Notes: generated by a model not told the origin, from the sequence alone. A stretch of DNA of 64,000 nucleotides from G965279355 sp965279355 (GCA_965279355.1 OZ257155.1:1798001-1862000); one strand, 5' to 3'. Positions 8,154 through 17,215 are shown, counted from the stretch's first letter. Program-made: numbers and translations.

Positions 8154-9662
8154 ATGCCGTATTCATCGCTTCGCGACTTCATCGACCGCCTGGAACGCGA
8201 GGGCCGTCTCGTGCGCGTGCACGAGAAGGTCTCGACCGTGCTCGAGATGACCGAGATCCAGACGCGACTGCTCGCCGAAGGCGGGCCCGCAGTGCTGTTC
8301 GAGCAGCCGGTGCGCGCCGATGGCACGGCTTCGCCGATCCCGGTGCTGGTGAATCTGTTCGGCACCGTCGAGCGCGTGGCCTGGGGCATGGATCGCGAGC
8401 CCGGCACCCTGCGCGAAGTCGGCGAGACGCTGGCCTTCCTGCGCCAGCCCGAACCGCCCGGCGGCTGGCGCGAGGCACTCGAGTTGCTACCGCTCGCCAA
8501 GACAGTGCTGGCGATGAAGCCCAAGACCGTATCGTCCGCGCCGTGTCAGGAGATCGTCTGGCAGGGCAACGATATCGATCTCGCGAAGCTGCCGATCCAG
8601 ACCTGCTGGCCGGACGAGCCGGCGCCGCTGATCACCTGGCCGCTGGTCGTCACGAAGGGACCGACGGGAAAGCGCGCCGACGATTTTAATCTCGGCATCT
8701 ACCGGATGCAGGTGACGGGGCGCGACACGACCCTGATGCGCTGGCTGCGCCATCGCGGCGGCGCGCAGCAGCATCAGCGCTGGTCGGGCGAGAAGTCGGA
8801 GCCGTTCCCCGCCGCCGTCGTCATCGGCGCCGATCCCGGCACGATCCTCGCGGCGGTGACGCCGGTGCCCGACACGTTGTCCGAATATCAGTTCGCGGGG
8901 TTGCTGCGCGGCAAGAAGGTGGAACTGGTCGACTGCAAGACCGTGCCGCTCAAGGTGCCGGCGGAAGCGGAGATCGTCATCGAGGGCCATGTCAGCCTCG
9001 ACGAGTACGGCGATGAAGGGCCGTATGGCGATCACACCGGCTACTACAATTCGGTCGAGAAATTCCCGGTGTTCAAGATCAGCGCCATCACCATGCGGCG
9101 CAATCCGATCTATCTCTCCACCTTCACCGGACGACCGCCCGACGAGCCCTCGGTGCTGGGCGAGGCATTGAACGAAGTGTTCGTGCCGCTGCTGCAGAAG
9201 CAGTTTCCAGAGATCGCCGATTTCTGGCTGCCGCCGGAAGGCTGCTCCTATCGCATCGCCGTGGTGTCGATTCGCAAGGCCTATCCCGGCCACGCCAAGC
9301 GCGTGATGATGGGCGTGTGGTCGTATCTGCGGCAGTTCCTCTATACGAAATGGGTGATCGTCGTGGACGAGGAGATCAACGCGCGCGACTGGAAGGATGT
9401 GATGTGGGCGATCTCCACCCGCATGGACCCCGCGCGCGACATCACGGTCATCGAAGGCACGCCGATCGACTATCTCGACTTCGCCAGTCCGGAATCCGGC
9501 CTCGGCAGCAAGATCGGTCTCGACGCGACCAACAAGATGCCGCCGGAAACGCATCGCGCCTGGGGCAAACAGATCCGCATGAACGACGAGATCGTGCGGA
9601 CCGTCACCGAAAAATGGAGCCGCCTCGGCCTGCCGGGTTCAGGCAAGCCGATCTGGAAATAA
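8154..9662 (+). CDS. UbiD family prenylated-FMN decarboxylase
   Basis: 502-residue UbiD-superfamily (de)carboxylase, requiring prenyl-FMN. Recognisable segments: HRGGAQQHQRW, IVIEGHVSLDEYGDEGPYGDHTGYY (containing the catalytic Glu region) and DARDIT-like metal-binding blocks. UbiD itself acts in ubiquinone synthesis, but many paralogues act on aromatic acids; which one applies is not determinable here, and no ubiX-like prenyltransferase is adjacent. The ATG at 8154 (MPYSSLRDFI) fits the family start. Confidence 0.85.
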   Translation: MPYSSLRDFIDRLEREGRLVRVHEKVSTVLEMTEIQTRLLAEGGPAVLFEQPVRADGTASPIPVLVNLFGTVERVAWGMDREPGTLREVGETLAFLRQPEPPGGWREALELLPLAKTVLAMKPKTVSSAPCQEIVWQGNDIDLAKLPIQTCWPDEPAPLITWPLVVTKGPTGKRADDFNLGIYRMQVTGRDTTLMRWLRHRGGAQQHQRWSGEKSEPFPAAVVIGADPGTILAAVTPVPDTLSEYQFAGLLRGKKVELVDCKTVPLKVPAEAEIVIEGHVSLDEYGDEGPYGDHTGYYNSVEKFPVFKISAITMRRNPIYLSTFTGRPPDEPSVLGEALNEVFVPLLQKQFPEIADFWLPPEGCSYRIAVVSIRKAYPGHAKRVMMGVWSYLRQFLYTKWVIVVDEEINARDWKDVMWAISTRMDPARDITVIEGTPIDYLDFASPESGLGSKIGLDATNKMPPETHRAWGKQIRMNDEIVRTVTEKWSRLGLPGSGKPIWK

Positions 9663-9672
9663 CGCCGCGACG

Positions 9673-10293
9673 TCAGGTCGCGTGATACGCCATCGCCTTC
9701 TTGACGGCCGGCCGCTCTCCCATCCGCTTCTGATGCGCCGCGAGCTTGGGGAAAGTGTTGATGTCGACGCCATCGCCCTTCAGCCAGCTGCAGATGGTGA
9801 AGAGATACGGATCGGAAATCGAATAGGTCTCGCCCATCACGTAGGGGCCGACCATCATCTGCTGTTCGATCAGCGCCATGCTCTCGCCGACCGTCGCCGG
9901 TACCTTGCGCTTCATGTCTTCGATCGATGACGGCTCATCCGCCCAGCGCACGCCGCGCACACGGTGTGCGTGGTTCACATGGACGGTGGAGCAGAGATAG
10001 GAATTGACCGCCTGCACCTTGGCAAACGCGAACGGATCGTCAAGCGGCGCCAGCTTGGCGGCGGGAAAGCTTTGCGCGATATAGGCAAGGATCGCCGGGC
10101 TTTCGGTGAGAATGCCCTTGTCCGTGACGAGCGCCGGAACGCGGCCCTTGGGATTGATCTTGAGATACTCGGGCTTGCGCTGGTCGCCGGCCGCGAAATC
10201 GAGCTTCATCGGTTCGTAAGCAGCACCGGCCTCCTCGAGCGCGATCTGCGACGCGAGCGCGCAGGTTCCCGGCGCGAAATACAGCTTGAGCAT
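9673..10293 (-). CDS. Glutathione S-transferase (beta-class-like)
   Basis: 206-residue cytosolic GST. The N-terminal thioredoxin-like domain carries Cys11 in APGTCALA, as in bacterial beta-class enzymes, and the glutathione-contacting LTESPAILAYIA. The C-terminal helical domain has SISDPYLFTICSWL. Substrate unknown. Convergent with the UbiD-family gene, with 10 bp between stops. Confidence 0.9.
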   Translation of the reverse strand: MLKLYFAPGTCALASQIALEEAGAAYEPMKLDFAAGDQRKPEYLKINPKGRVPALVTDKGILTESPAILAYIAQSFPAAKLAPLDDPFAFAKVQAVNSYLCSTVHVNHAHRVRGVRWADEPSSIEDMKRKVPATVGESMALIEQQMMVGPYVMGETYSISDPYLFTICSWLKGDGVDINTFPKLAAHQKRMGERPAVKKAMAYHAT

Positions 10294-10353
10294 TTGACCT
10301 CCCCTAGAGTGGCCTCCGTCATAGCACCGAAATCGGGTGCCCGGTAAGGCCGC

Positions 10354-10803
10354 TCAGGCAGAGAGATTCTGGTCGATCCACTTCCGCAAGGCGTGCGGCG
10401 GCAGGGCCCCGGCCTGCCGCGCGACGGCGCGGCCGTTCTTGAACAGCATCAGCGTGGGAATCGACTGAATCTGGTAGCGCGCCGCGAGCTCCCGCTGCGC
10501 ATCGGTATCGACCTTGCCGAAGCGGACATGCGGCCCGTACTCCCGCGCTGCGCTCTCGAAGACCGGCGCCATCGCCTTGCAGGGCCCGCACCAGGCCGCC
10601 CAGAAATCGACGACCAGCGGCAGATCGGATCGCAGGTGCCGCTCGAAACCGTCGCGATCCAGAGTCACCGGATGCCCCGAAAACAGGGCCTTGTGGCACT
10701 GGCCGCATTTCCCGTGATCGCCAAGCCGGTCCGCCGGCACGCGATTCATCGCGCCGCAATCCGGGCATGGGACGGTGACAACCTTTTTGTGCGCATCGCT
10801 CAT
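10354..10803 (-). CDS. trxC: Thioredoxin 2 with zinc ribbon
   Basis: 149-residue thioredoxin-2. Four zinc ligands form an N-terminal ribbon (Cys13/16 in CPDC, Cys33/36 in CGQC), followed by the thioredoxin fold with the redox motif WCGPC at 71-75 and the cis-Pro segment SIPTLMLF. Acts as a cytoplasmic disulfide reductase; trxC genes are often oxidative-stress induced. A terminator hairpin lies 64 bp upstream. Confidence 0.94.
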   Translation of the reverse strand: MSDAHKKVVTVPCPDCGAMNRVPADRLGDHGKCGQCHKALFSGHPVTLDRDGFERHLRSDLPLVVDFWAAWCGPCKAMAPVFESAAREYGPHVRFGKVDTDAQRELAARYQIQSIPTLMLFKNGRAVARQAGALPPHALRKWIDQNLSA

Positions 10804-10866
10804 GAAAAAGAACTGGGGCGTGCGGCGTGACGGTTCAAGAGCGCCCTGCCCACACCCGGTCAGGGC

Positions 10867-10899
10867 AAAAAAAACGCCGGCCCGAAGGCCGGCGCGAGA
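10867..10899 (-). terminator. Rho-independent terminator (minus strand)
   Basis: Inverted repeat CGCCGGC-CCGAA-GGCCGGCG directly followed, on the minus strand, by eight Ts. It lies upstream of trxC and downstream of the structured region and the DUF938 gene, so it ends transcription of one of those rather than of trxC. Confidence 0.8.
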
Positions 10900-11040
10900 A
10901 GAAAACCCGGCGCCGGGAGGGGAAGAGCGCGGGGCCTTAGGACACTGTTCAGGTCGGAAAAAACGTTTGCCGAACCGACGACCGAACTGAACCCATGGCC
11001 CATCCTGACAGGCCTCGACGGATCGTTTTATTGAACAAAA
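10900..11040 (-). ncRNA. Candidate structured small RNA
   Basis: Four nested helices can be read directly: GGCCT 10933-10937 with AGGCC 11010-11014; AGGA 10939-10942 with TCCT 11003-11006; GTTCAG 10947-10952 with CTGAAC 10987-10992; GGTCG 10952-10956 with CGACC 10979-10983 (one base shared). Together they make a long irregular hairpin with an asymmetric internal loop, followed on the minus strand by a terminator at 10867-10899. No open reading frame of protein-like composition is present. I do not recognise it as SRP RNA, tmRNA or RNase P RNA; a 6S-like RNA is possible in outline only. Ends are approximate. Confidence 0.35.
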
Positions 11041-11099
11041 GTCTGACCCTCGGTCGCAGAGACCGGCGGCCTGCCGTCAGAGGCAGGCTATTCAACAGT

Positions 11100-11699
11100 C
11101 TAGCGGCGTCTGAAAACGAGGCTGAGATTGTTGGCCGGCATTTCATGGATCACCGGCACGCCAAACCCCGCCGTCTCTCCGGCCGCTGCCACGTCATCGA
11201 GATCCCGGACACCCCACGCGGCATTCCGCGCCTTCAGGCTGCGATCGAAGTCTTCGTTGCTCGTCGCCGTATGCGCCCCGTTGCGGCGATATGGCCCGTA
11301 AAGATAGAGCAGCCCGCCTGATGCCAGCACTGAAGCGGCGCCGCGCAGCAACGCGCCCGTCGCCGGCCACGGCGCGATGTGGATCATGTTGATGCAGAGG
11401 ACCGCATCGGCTTTCGCGACCGGCCATGGCACCATGACATCGAGCGCCAGCGGCGGCTTCACATTGGCGGTCCCGCTTGTCGCGATCCACGCCGCGATGC
11501 TGCGTACGGCATCTTCGTCCGGATCGGTCGGCTGGAACGTCAGGCCCGGCAGCGCCTGCGCGAAATGGACGATATGCTCGCCAGACCCGCTGGCGATTTC
11601 GAGCACCATGCCCTGCGCCGGCAGCTCGTGGCGCAGCACATCGAGGATCGCCTCGCGGTTACGCTGGGTAGCCGGGGCGTGGCGCCGATGATCCGTCAC
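11100..11699 (-). CDS. DUF938 family SAM-dependent methyltransferase
   Basis: 199-residue methyltransferase-like protein starting at GTG 11699. Motifs: HAPATQRNREAIL, the SAM-binding VLEIASGSGEHIVHFA, FQPTDPD and INMIHIAPW, all typical of DUF938. Substrate unknown. It begins 10 bp after the stop of the Spy-like gene, so the two may be co-transcribed. Two small hairpins (11069-11088 and 11051-11065) follow its stop. Confidence 0.85.
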   Translation of the reverse strand: MTDHRRHAPATQRNREAILDVLRHELPAQGMVLEIASGSGEHIVHFAQALPGLTFQPTDPDEDAVRSIAAWIATSGTANVKPPLALDVMVPWPVAKADAVLCINMIHIAPWPATGALLRGAASVLASGGLLYLYGPYRRNGAHTATSNEDFDRSLKARNAAWGVRDLDDVAAAGETAGFGVPVIHEMPANNLSLVFRRR

Positions 11700-11709
11700 G
11701 GCGCCGGAT

Positions 11710-12219
11710 TTATCTGTACCCGCGCGCGGCAGCGTACATATGGCGCTGATGCGGCGAGAGAACCTGATCGGTGACCAGATGATATCTGAGATGCGCGGCG
11801 CGAAGGGCCGCCTGGGTTTCCCCGATGTCGACCGTCATGGACTGTAGTGTCCGCTCGTCGATCTTGCGCGTGGCAAAGGCCTGGTCGAGCAGCCGCTCCC
11901 GAGCGATCAGCTTCTCGCCAAGCGCCGCCGTCTCTTCCTTCATGGACGCATAAAGCGCCTGTACGCGAGTCCGTTGCGCCTCGCTCAGGCCAAGCCGATC
12001 GGCGAGTTCGAGTGTATGGAGCGGGCCGGGATAGCCGTTCAGTTCCGCCGCCAATGCCAGGCCCATCCCGCGACCGGCCCGGAGATCTGCCAGCTGCTGG
12101 TCGCTCAAGGCCTTGATGGGTCTCTGCTCAAGACCGCCATAGGGCGCGTGTCCGTGGTGCTGCGCGCTGGCGGGTACTGCCGCAGCGACGAGAAACGCAG
12201 CGAGCGCAAATTTCTTCAT
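11710..12219 (-). CDS. Spy/CpxP-like periplasmic protein
   Basis: 169-residue exported protein. Residues 1-19 form a signal peptide (MKKFALAAFLVAAAVPASAQ). The mature part is His-rich at its start (HHGHAPYGG) and helical, with a GLSEAQRTRV segment resembling the LTxxQ motif of Spy/CpxP chaperones and RAGRGMGLALAAELNGYPGP. Likely role: envelope stress or metal binding. A good ribosome-binding GGGAGG lies ahead of the ATG. It lies 56 bp downstream of the diguanylate cyclase gene. Confidence 0.75.
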   Translation of the reverse strand: MKKFALAAFLVAAAVPASAQHHGHAPYGGLEQRPIKALSDQQLADLRAGRGMGLALAAELNGYPGPLHTLELADRLGLSEAQRTRVQALYASMKEETAALGEKLIARERLLDQAFATRKIDERTLQSMTVDIGETQAALRAAHLRYHLVTDQVLSPHQRHMYAAARGYR

Positions 12220-12275
12220 GGTGCCTCCCGGGAGATCGATGCCGAATACACGAACGAGTGCGAACTTTCCTTCGC

Positions 12276-13748
12276 TCACGTATTCAGCGTGATCGGCTGG
12301 CCGACACGGCCGATGCTGCCGCGGCCGTGTCCCTTGGCCTCGTACAGCGCCGCATCGACCCGCGCGGTCAGGTTGTCGAGCTCTTCGCCGTTGCGATACT
12401 GCGCGACACCGGCGCTGATGGTGACGGGAATCGATTTTCCGAAGACAGAGACCGGCTTGGCCTTGACGCGCTCGCCGATCTTGGTCGCCAGCACTTCGGC
12501 ATGGTCGATGGCGCAGCCGTTGAGCAGGACCAGGAACTCGTCGCCGCCCCAGCGGCACACCGCGTCGGAATCGCGCAGCGCCTCGCCGGCGGCCTCCGCG
12601 ACGCGCTTCAGCACCGCGTCGCCGGCGACGTGGCCGTGACGGTCGTTGATCTCTTTGAAACGGTCGATGTCGAACAGCGCCACCGACAGCGATGTGCGCG
12701 TGCGCTTGCTCTCTTTCAGGGCCTGCTCGAACACCGCCTCGAAGCCATGGCGGTTGAGCAGTCCGGTGAGCTTGTCGGTGACCGCCATCTGCTCGATCCG
12801 CCGCTGATAGGTGCGAATCGTGTAGCTCGTCGCCCATACCACGACGAAGGTGATGATCGAGCAGACCAGAAGATTGATGAGCAGCGCGCGGCGGATGCCG
12901 GTGATCGCATCGCCCTCGTCCTGCTCCACGAAGACATGCCAGCCGAGCTCCGGAATGAACCGGCTGCTGAGCAGGACCGTCCGTCCGTTGTTCTCATATT
13001 CGAAGTTGCTGATCTTGCCGCCCAGGATCGCCGCGGCATGCGCGGTCAGGCCGACGCGCTCCTGGATTGTCTTTTCGCGCGGCGCATTGGTGCCGGTCAG
13101 GACGACCTTGCCTTCCGGATCGACGAAATACACTTCGCGCTTGTAGCGCTGCCGATAGGAATCCACCTGCTCCCGCAGCGACATCACGGTGAGCCCGACA
13201 CCGACGGCGCCGAGAAAATCTCCGCGATAGTCGAGCAGCCGGTAATTGATGAAGATCGTCATCGCATCCCGGTTGGCGAAATCGGGGTCGACATTGATCT
13301 CGTAGGGCTCCTTCATGTCGCGAACGCGGAAATACCAGACGTCTCGCCAGTCCGTTGCATCCATCTTCTTCAGAATACCGTCGGGAAAATAGTAGTTTCC
13401 CGAACGATCCGAGATGAAGAAGCTGGTGACGGTGTCGTATTTGTTTTTGATCTCGCCCAGATATTTCGAGATCATCCCGGTTTCGCGCTCGCCCTCCAGC
13501 ACCCAGTCGCGCAGGAACGTGTCGTTGGCCATCATCGAGGCGATGAAGATGGGTCGCAGCAGATCGCGCTGAATCTCGGAATAGATATTGTCGGCGGTGA
13601 GCGGCAGGCCGCTCTCGACGATGCCTTCGCGCACCGATGCCTTGGACACGAAGTAGCTGACAAGGCTGGTCGCGGCAAAACCGACGATCAGCAGGATGCT
13701 GACCAGCGGCACAAGCCGCCGATTGGCGCCGAGAATATTGAGAATCAT
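12276..13748 (-). CDS. Membrane diguanylate cyclase with periplasmic Cache-type sensor
   Basis: 490 residues: membrane helix about 12-35, a long periplasmic region (about 36-288) with a Cache-like pattern (FFISDRSGNYYFPDG, DWRDVWYF, YEINVDP), a second helix about 289-311, then a GGDEF domain. The catalytic motif RWGGDEF is intact at about 399-405 and an RxxD inhibitory site (RDSD, 392-395) stands five residues before it, so active, product-inhibited c-di-GMP synthesis is expected. The periplasmic ligand is unknown. Start at 13748 was chosen; 13790 is an alternative adding 14 residues. Confidence 0.9.
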   Translation of the reverse strand: MILNILGANRRLVPLVSILLIVGFAATSLVSYFVSKASVREGIVESGLPLTADNIYSEIQRDLLRPIFIASMMANDTFLRDWVLEGERETGMISKYLGEIKNKYDTVTSFFISDRSGNYYFPDGILKKMDATDWRDVWYFRVRDMKEPYEINVDPDFANRDAMTIFINYRLLDYRGDFLGAVGVGLTVMSLREQVDSYRQRYKREVYFVDPEGKVVLTGTNAPREKTIQERVGLTAHAAAILGGKISNFEYENNGRTVLLSSRFIPELGWHVFVEQDEGDAITGIRRALLINLLVCSIITFVVVWATSYTIRTYQRRIEQMAVTDKLTGLLNRHGFEAVFEQALKESKRTRTSLSVALFDIDRFKEINDRHGHVAGDAVLKRVAEAAGEALRDSDAVCRWGGDEFLVLLNGCAIDHAEVLATKIGERVKAKPVSVFGKSIPVTISAGVAQYRNGEELDNLTARVDAALYEAKGHGRGSIGRVGQPITLNT

Positions 13749-13875
13749 GAACCGAGCCCCGCCCTGAAACGCCGTTTGTTCCCCTGGCACCGCGACCGGC
13801 TTCTAGGCTGCGCGGCGAGGGGCTTGTTAGCATAAACCCGGCGGGAAATATCGCTTTATGCGTTAATAAATCGGA

Positions 13876-14895
13876 TCAGTTGGTCCGGAGCGAGGACCGG
13901 CGCGGCAGCAAAGTCGGCAGCACGCCGCCCGCCGAACCGCGGCTGCGGTTCCCATGGATATGCTCGAGAAGGAGTTCGGTGGCCAGCGTCCCCGTCTCGT
14001 CCAGATGCAGATCGAGGGCGGTGAGCGGCGGGTTGGATTCGCGGGCCAGTCGTCCGTCGTAACGGGTGACCAGCAGCAGATCGTCGGGGATCCGGCGGCC
14101 CAGGTCGCGCGCCGCGGCAACGATGCCCACCGCGAAGGCATCGACCGGTGCGCAGAATGCGTCGATGTCCGGATGGTCCCGCAACAAAGACAGTGCCGCC
14201 GCGCGCGCCGCCTGCTCGCCGCCGTCTTCATCCAGCCGACAGATCAGGGGCATCATGCCCTGCGTCGCCGCAAAGTCGCGATAAGCCCGCTCCGTCTCGC
14301 TGTAGGATGTCCTTGCCTGGCTGCCGATTATCAGCGCGATCTGTCGCGCCGATTGCGCGCGCAGATGCTCCAGCATCAGCATCGCCGCTTCATGGGACCG
14401 GATATCGACATACGGCGTATCGTCCGCGCCAAGCTGCCGGCCGATCGCGACCACGGGAATGCCGCGCGACTTCAGGAGGCGCACGCCGGGATCATCGGCT
14501 ACCGGCTCGATCACCAGCGCGCCGTCGATCTGGAGATTGTCGAGCGGCGGCCCTTTGCTTTCAAGCGGCGGAACCAGCACCAGGGCGAGGCCGCTATTGA
14601 GCGCCTGCACTGCCGCTGCTGCCGCGACCTGCATCATGAAACCCATGCGCGCGCGGCCGCCGGCGATCGCAAACGACATCGACGAGAAGAGAGCAATCGT
14701 GTCGGCACGACCGGTCCGCAGCCGGCGCGCCCGCAGGTTGGGTGAGTAGCCGAGACCGAGGGCAATCGCTTTGACTCGCTCGCGGGTCGCGGGATCGACC
14801 GATGGACGGCCGTTGAGCGCGTTCGAGACGGTGGCGACCGAAACCCCGGCTGCTCGGGCGACGTCGATGAGGGTCGGGCGGGACATCGTGGTCAT
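13876..14895 (-). CDS. LacI-family transcriptional regulator
   Basis: 339 residues. N-terminal helix-turn-helix TLIDVARAAGVSVATVSNALNGR and hinge helix (SPNLRARRLRTGR) are classic LacI; the rest is a periplasmic-binding-protein-like effector domain (IDGALVIEPV, VDAFAVGIVAAARDLGRRIPDD). It is divergent from the sulfotransferase/ABC/oxygenase operon, and two operator-like boxes lie between them, so it most likely controls that operon. The effector is unknown. ATG 14886 is an alternative start three codons in. Confidence 0.9.
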   Translation of the reverse strand: MTTMSRPTLIDVARAAGVSVATVSNALNGRPSVDPATRERVKAIALGLGYSPNLRARRLRTGRADTIALFSSMSFAIAGGRARMGFMMQVAAAAAVQALNSGLALVLVPPLESKGPPLDNLQIDGALVIEPVADDPGVRLLKSRGIPVVAIGRQLGADDTPYVDIRSHEAAMLMLEHLRAQSARQIALIIGSQARTSYSETERAYRDFAATQGMMPLICRLDEDGGEQAARAAALSLLRDHPDIDAFCAPVDAFAVGIVAAARDLGRRIPDDLLLVTRYDGRLARESNPPLTALDLHLDETGTLATELLLEHIHGNRSRGSAGGVLPTLLPRRSSLRTN

Positions 14896-15000
14896 CGCTG
14901 CTGCCTGCCGGTCAATTGCCCGTCTCTTGGGCGGTCACGGGACCTCGTCAGCCGGTAATTTCCATTGTGAATCAGAGGATGCCCAACTGGCCGCATTTTT

Positions 15001-15019
15001 GCAATTAAAACGTTTTATT
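15001..15019. promoter_or_regulatory. LacI-type operator box 1
   Basis: Contains the perfect palindrome TAAAACGTTTTA at 15006-15017 with the central CG step typical of LacI-family operators. The 15-mer GCAATTAAAACGTTT (15001-15015) is repeated exactly 22 bp downstream. Confidence 0.7.
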
Positions 15020-15022
15020 AAG

Positions 15023-15041
15023 GCAATTAAAACGTTTCAGT
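15023..15041. promoter_or_regulatory. LacI-type operator box 2
   Basis: Second copy of GCAATTAAAACGTTT (15023-15037), with a slightly degenerate right half (TTTCAGT). The 22-bp spacing (about two helical turns) puts both boxes on the same DNA face. It ends 12 bp before the start codon at 15054, so repression would block transcription initiation or early elongation of the operon. Confidence 0.65.
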
Positions 15042-15053
15042 GAGAAATGCCCA

Positions 15054-16199
15054 ATGAATGTGCAAGCGCCCGCCAAAACCGGTGTTAACGGACCCGTCGA
15101 TCAGGTCACCCTGCGGCGGCGCGGCGCGGGGCTGATTGCCTGCGATCCCCAGCAATCCTTCGGCGGCTACACGCTCTTTGCGCCGCAGACCGCCGACGGC
15201 CAAGTCTATCTGGTCGATATCGAGGGCAAGCCGGTCCACACTTGGAAAATGCCGATTCGGCCCGGCCGTCATGCGCAGCTGCTAACCAACGGCAACCTCG
15301 GCTACAATGGTAACCACCCCGACTCACCCGACATCTACGGGGCCTGGTCGCTCTGGCATGGCGGCGCTTTCTCGGAAGTGACACCGGACGGCAAGGTGGT
15401 CTGGGAATACACCGACCACACCCATCATCACGACGCGCAGTGGCTGCCCAACGGCAACCTGCTCTACGGCGCCTGCGCGCCGCTACCCAAGGACTTCGCG
15501 AAGAAGATTGTCGGCGGTGATCATGGTCACGACCTTCCCGACGGCCTGATCTACGGCGACGTCATCCGCGAGGTGAACCGCAAGGGCGAACTCGTCTGGG
15601 AATGGAAGGTCTGGGACCATCTCAATCCCGCCGATCATCCGATCCACCCCTTCTTCGACCGCTGCCACTGGCCGCTGATCAACGGCCTGTGGCTGACCCG
15701 CGGCGACCTGGTGCTGATGAGCCTGCGCACGACATCGGGCGTCATCGCCGTCAGCAAGAAGACCGGCAAGGTGGTCTGGCATATCCCCTATCCGATCACG
15801 TCGCAGCAGCACACGCCGGTCGAGCTCGATAGCGGCAACATTCTGATCTTCGACAACGGCAATTGCCGCCCCGGCATCCCGACGCCGTTCTCGCGCGCGA
15901 TCGAAGTCGATCCGCAGACCATGAAAATCGTCTGGCAATATGCCGACGGTTTGAACTGCGCCTTCTTCTCGCCCTACATGGGCGCCGTGCAGCGGCTGCC
16001 GAACGGTAACACCTTCATCACTGAGTCGGCGATGGGCCGGCTCTTCGAAGTGACCCCGGCGGGACAGGTGTGCTGGGAATACATCATTCCCTATTTCTTC
16101 GAATATCCCGACGCAGCGGCGAAGAAATACGTGCCCGGTTATCACAACAGCGTCTTCCGGGCCTATCGCTACGCCAAATCAAAAATTCCGTGGCTGTGA
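15054..16199 (+). CDS. Arylsulfotransferase-like (ASST_2-type) beta-propeller protein
   Basis: 381 residues with no signal peptide, so probably cytoplasmic. At least five blade repeats of the form G-x-V-x-W-x-aromatic are visible (PDGKVVWEY, RKGELVWEW, KTGKVVWHI, TMKIVWQY, AGQVCWEY), alternating with LPNGN turns, and a His-rich segment HTHHHDAQW. This matches the arylsulfotransferase (ASST) propeller family. Known ASSTs transfer sulfate between phenols, but the catalytic His of E. coli-type AssT cannot be assigned here. First gene of an operon with an ABC importer and oxygenases. Confidence 0.75.
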   Translation: MNVQAPAKTGVNGPVDQVTLRRRGAGLIACDPQQSFGGYTLFAPQTADGQVYLVDIEGKPVHTWKMPIRPGRHAQLLTNGNLGYNGNHPDSPDIYGAWSLWHGGAFSEVTPDGKVVWEYTDHTHHHDAQWLPNGNLLYGACAPLPKDFAKKIVGGDHGHDLPDGLIYGDVIREVNRKGELVWEWKVWDHLNPADHPIHPFFDRCHWPLINGLWLTRGDLVLMSLRTTSGVIAVSKKTGKVVWHIPYPITSQQHTPVELDSGNILIFDNGNCRPGIPTPFSRAIEVDPQTMKIVWQYADGLNCAFFSPYMGAVQRLPNGNTFITESAMGRLFEVTPAGQVCWEYIIPYFFEYPDAAAKKYVPGYHNSVFRAYRYAKSKIPWL

Positions 16200-16234
16200 A
16201 ATCGCGAACCGCTTTCTTGCAAAGGAGCCCCCTC

Positions 16235-17215
16235 GTGGAAAGAAAAAAATCGATGTCGTTTATCCGGTCCACCTTTTATGCCGCCGCTGGACTGATGCTG
16301 GCCGCCACGCTTCCCGCCCCGGAAGCCGCTGCACAGCAGAAGGACGTCCGCCTTCTCATGAACTGGTTCGCGCAGGCGAACCAGGCCGGCTACTGGCAGG
16401 CGCAGATCGACGAGCTCGGCAAGGATGCCGGGATCAAGTTCGAGGTCCTGCAGGGCGGCCCGCGCATCCAGACCATCCCGCAGGTTGCATCAGGCCAGGC
16501 GGAGTTTGGCGTTGGCAACGCCGACGACGTGCTCCTTGCCCGGATGCGCGGCGCGCCGGTTCGCGCGGTGTTTGTGGCAATGGATTACGTGCCGTATACG
16601 CTGGTTTATCATCCGAGCTCCGGCATCAAGACAATTGCCGACCTCAAGGGGAAGACCGTGGCCGTCAATATCGGCTTCGCCTACTGGGAATGGATCAAGA
16701 AGCAGTATGCGCTGAAGGACGTGCGCGAGATTCCCGTAAGCGGAGATCTGTCGCTGTTCCGCAACGACACCAACATGGTGCAGCAGGGTTATTCGATCTT
16801 CCTGCCCTACAGGATGGATGCCGCCGGTATCGCCAATGCACAGTTCAAGGTGCCGGAGCTCGGTTACAAGCCTTATGACGTGTTGTTCACCACCGACGAG
16901 ATGATCCAGAAGCAGCCGGCGCTGGTGAAGGCGTCCGTCGCCGCGATCAAGAAGGGCTGGGCGAACTTCCTGACAGATCCCAACAAGGTGAAGCCGGTTG
17001 TGCTCGCCCTCAACACCCAGATCCCGGCGGAAGTCCATGATCTCGCGGTCAAGGAAATGATGAGCGACCTGTTTCCCAAGGATCATGCCAGGATCGGCTG
17101 CATGGTGGATGCCCGCTGGGAAGAACTGGCCAAGCAGCTTCGCGATGTCGACTTCCTGCCGGCGTCGTTCGACGTCAAGCAGGCCTACGACAAGACCCTC
17201 GTTCCGGGATGCTAG
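16235..17215 (+). CDS. ABC transporter substrate-binding protein (NMT1/SsuA-like)
   Basis: 326-residue periplasmic binding protein. The GTG at 16235 is preferred because AAAGGAG lies 8 bases before it and it gives a basic signal-peptide N-region (MERKKSMSF...) with cleavage near APEAAAQQ. The mature protein starts DVRLLMNWFAQANQAGYW and carries GPRIQTIPQVASGQAEFGVGNADD, as in THI5/NMT1 and SsuA-like receptors for thiamine precursors, nitrate, sulfonates and similar small molecules. ATG 16253 is the alternative start. Confidence 0.85.
   Translation: MERKKSMSFIRSTFYAAAGLMLAATLPAPEAAAQQKDVRLLMNWFAQANQAGYWQAQIDELGKDAGIKFEVLQGGPRIQTIPQVASGQAEFGVGNADDVLLARMRGAPVRAVFVAMDYVPYTLVYHPSSGIKTIADLKGKTVAVNIGFAYWEWIKKQYALKDVREIPVSGDLSLFRNDTNMVQQGYSIFLPYRMDAAGIANAQFKVPELGYKPYDVLFTTDEMIQKQPALVKASVAAIKKGWANFLTDPNKVKPVVLALNTQIPAEVHDLAVKEMMSDLFPKDHARIGCMVDARWEELAKQLRDVDFLPASFDVKQAYDKTLVPGC

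Noticed and set aside
10949..11146. 65-codon minus-strand frame in the structured region
   Set aside because: Overlaps the end of the DUF938 gene in another frame and encodes a basic, domainless peptide.
12258..13835. 525-codon plus-strand frame
   Set aside because: Exact antisense of the diguanylate cyclase, which has intact GGDEF and Cache regions.
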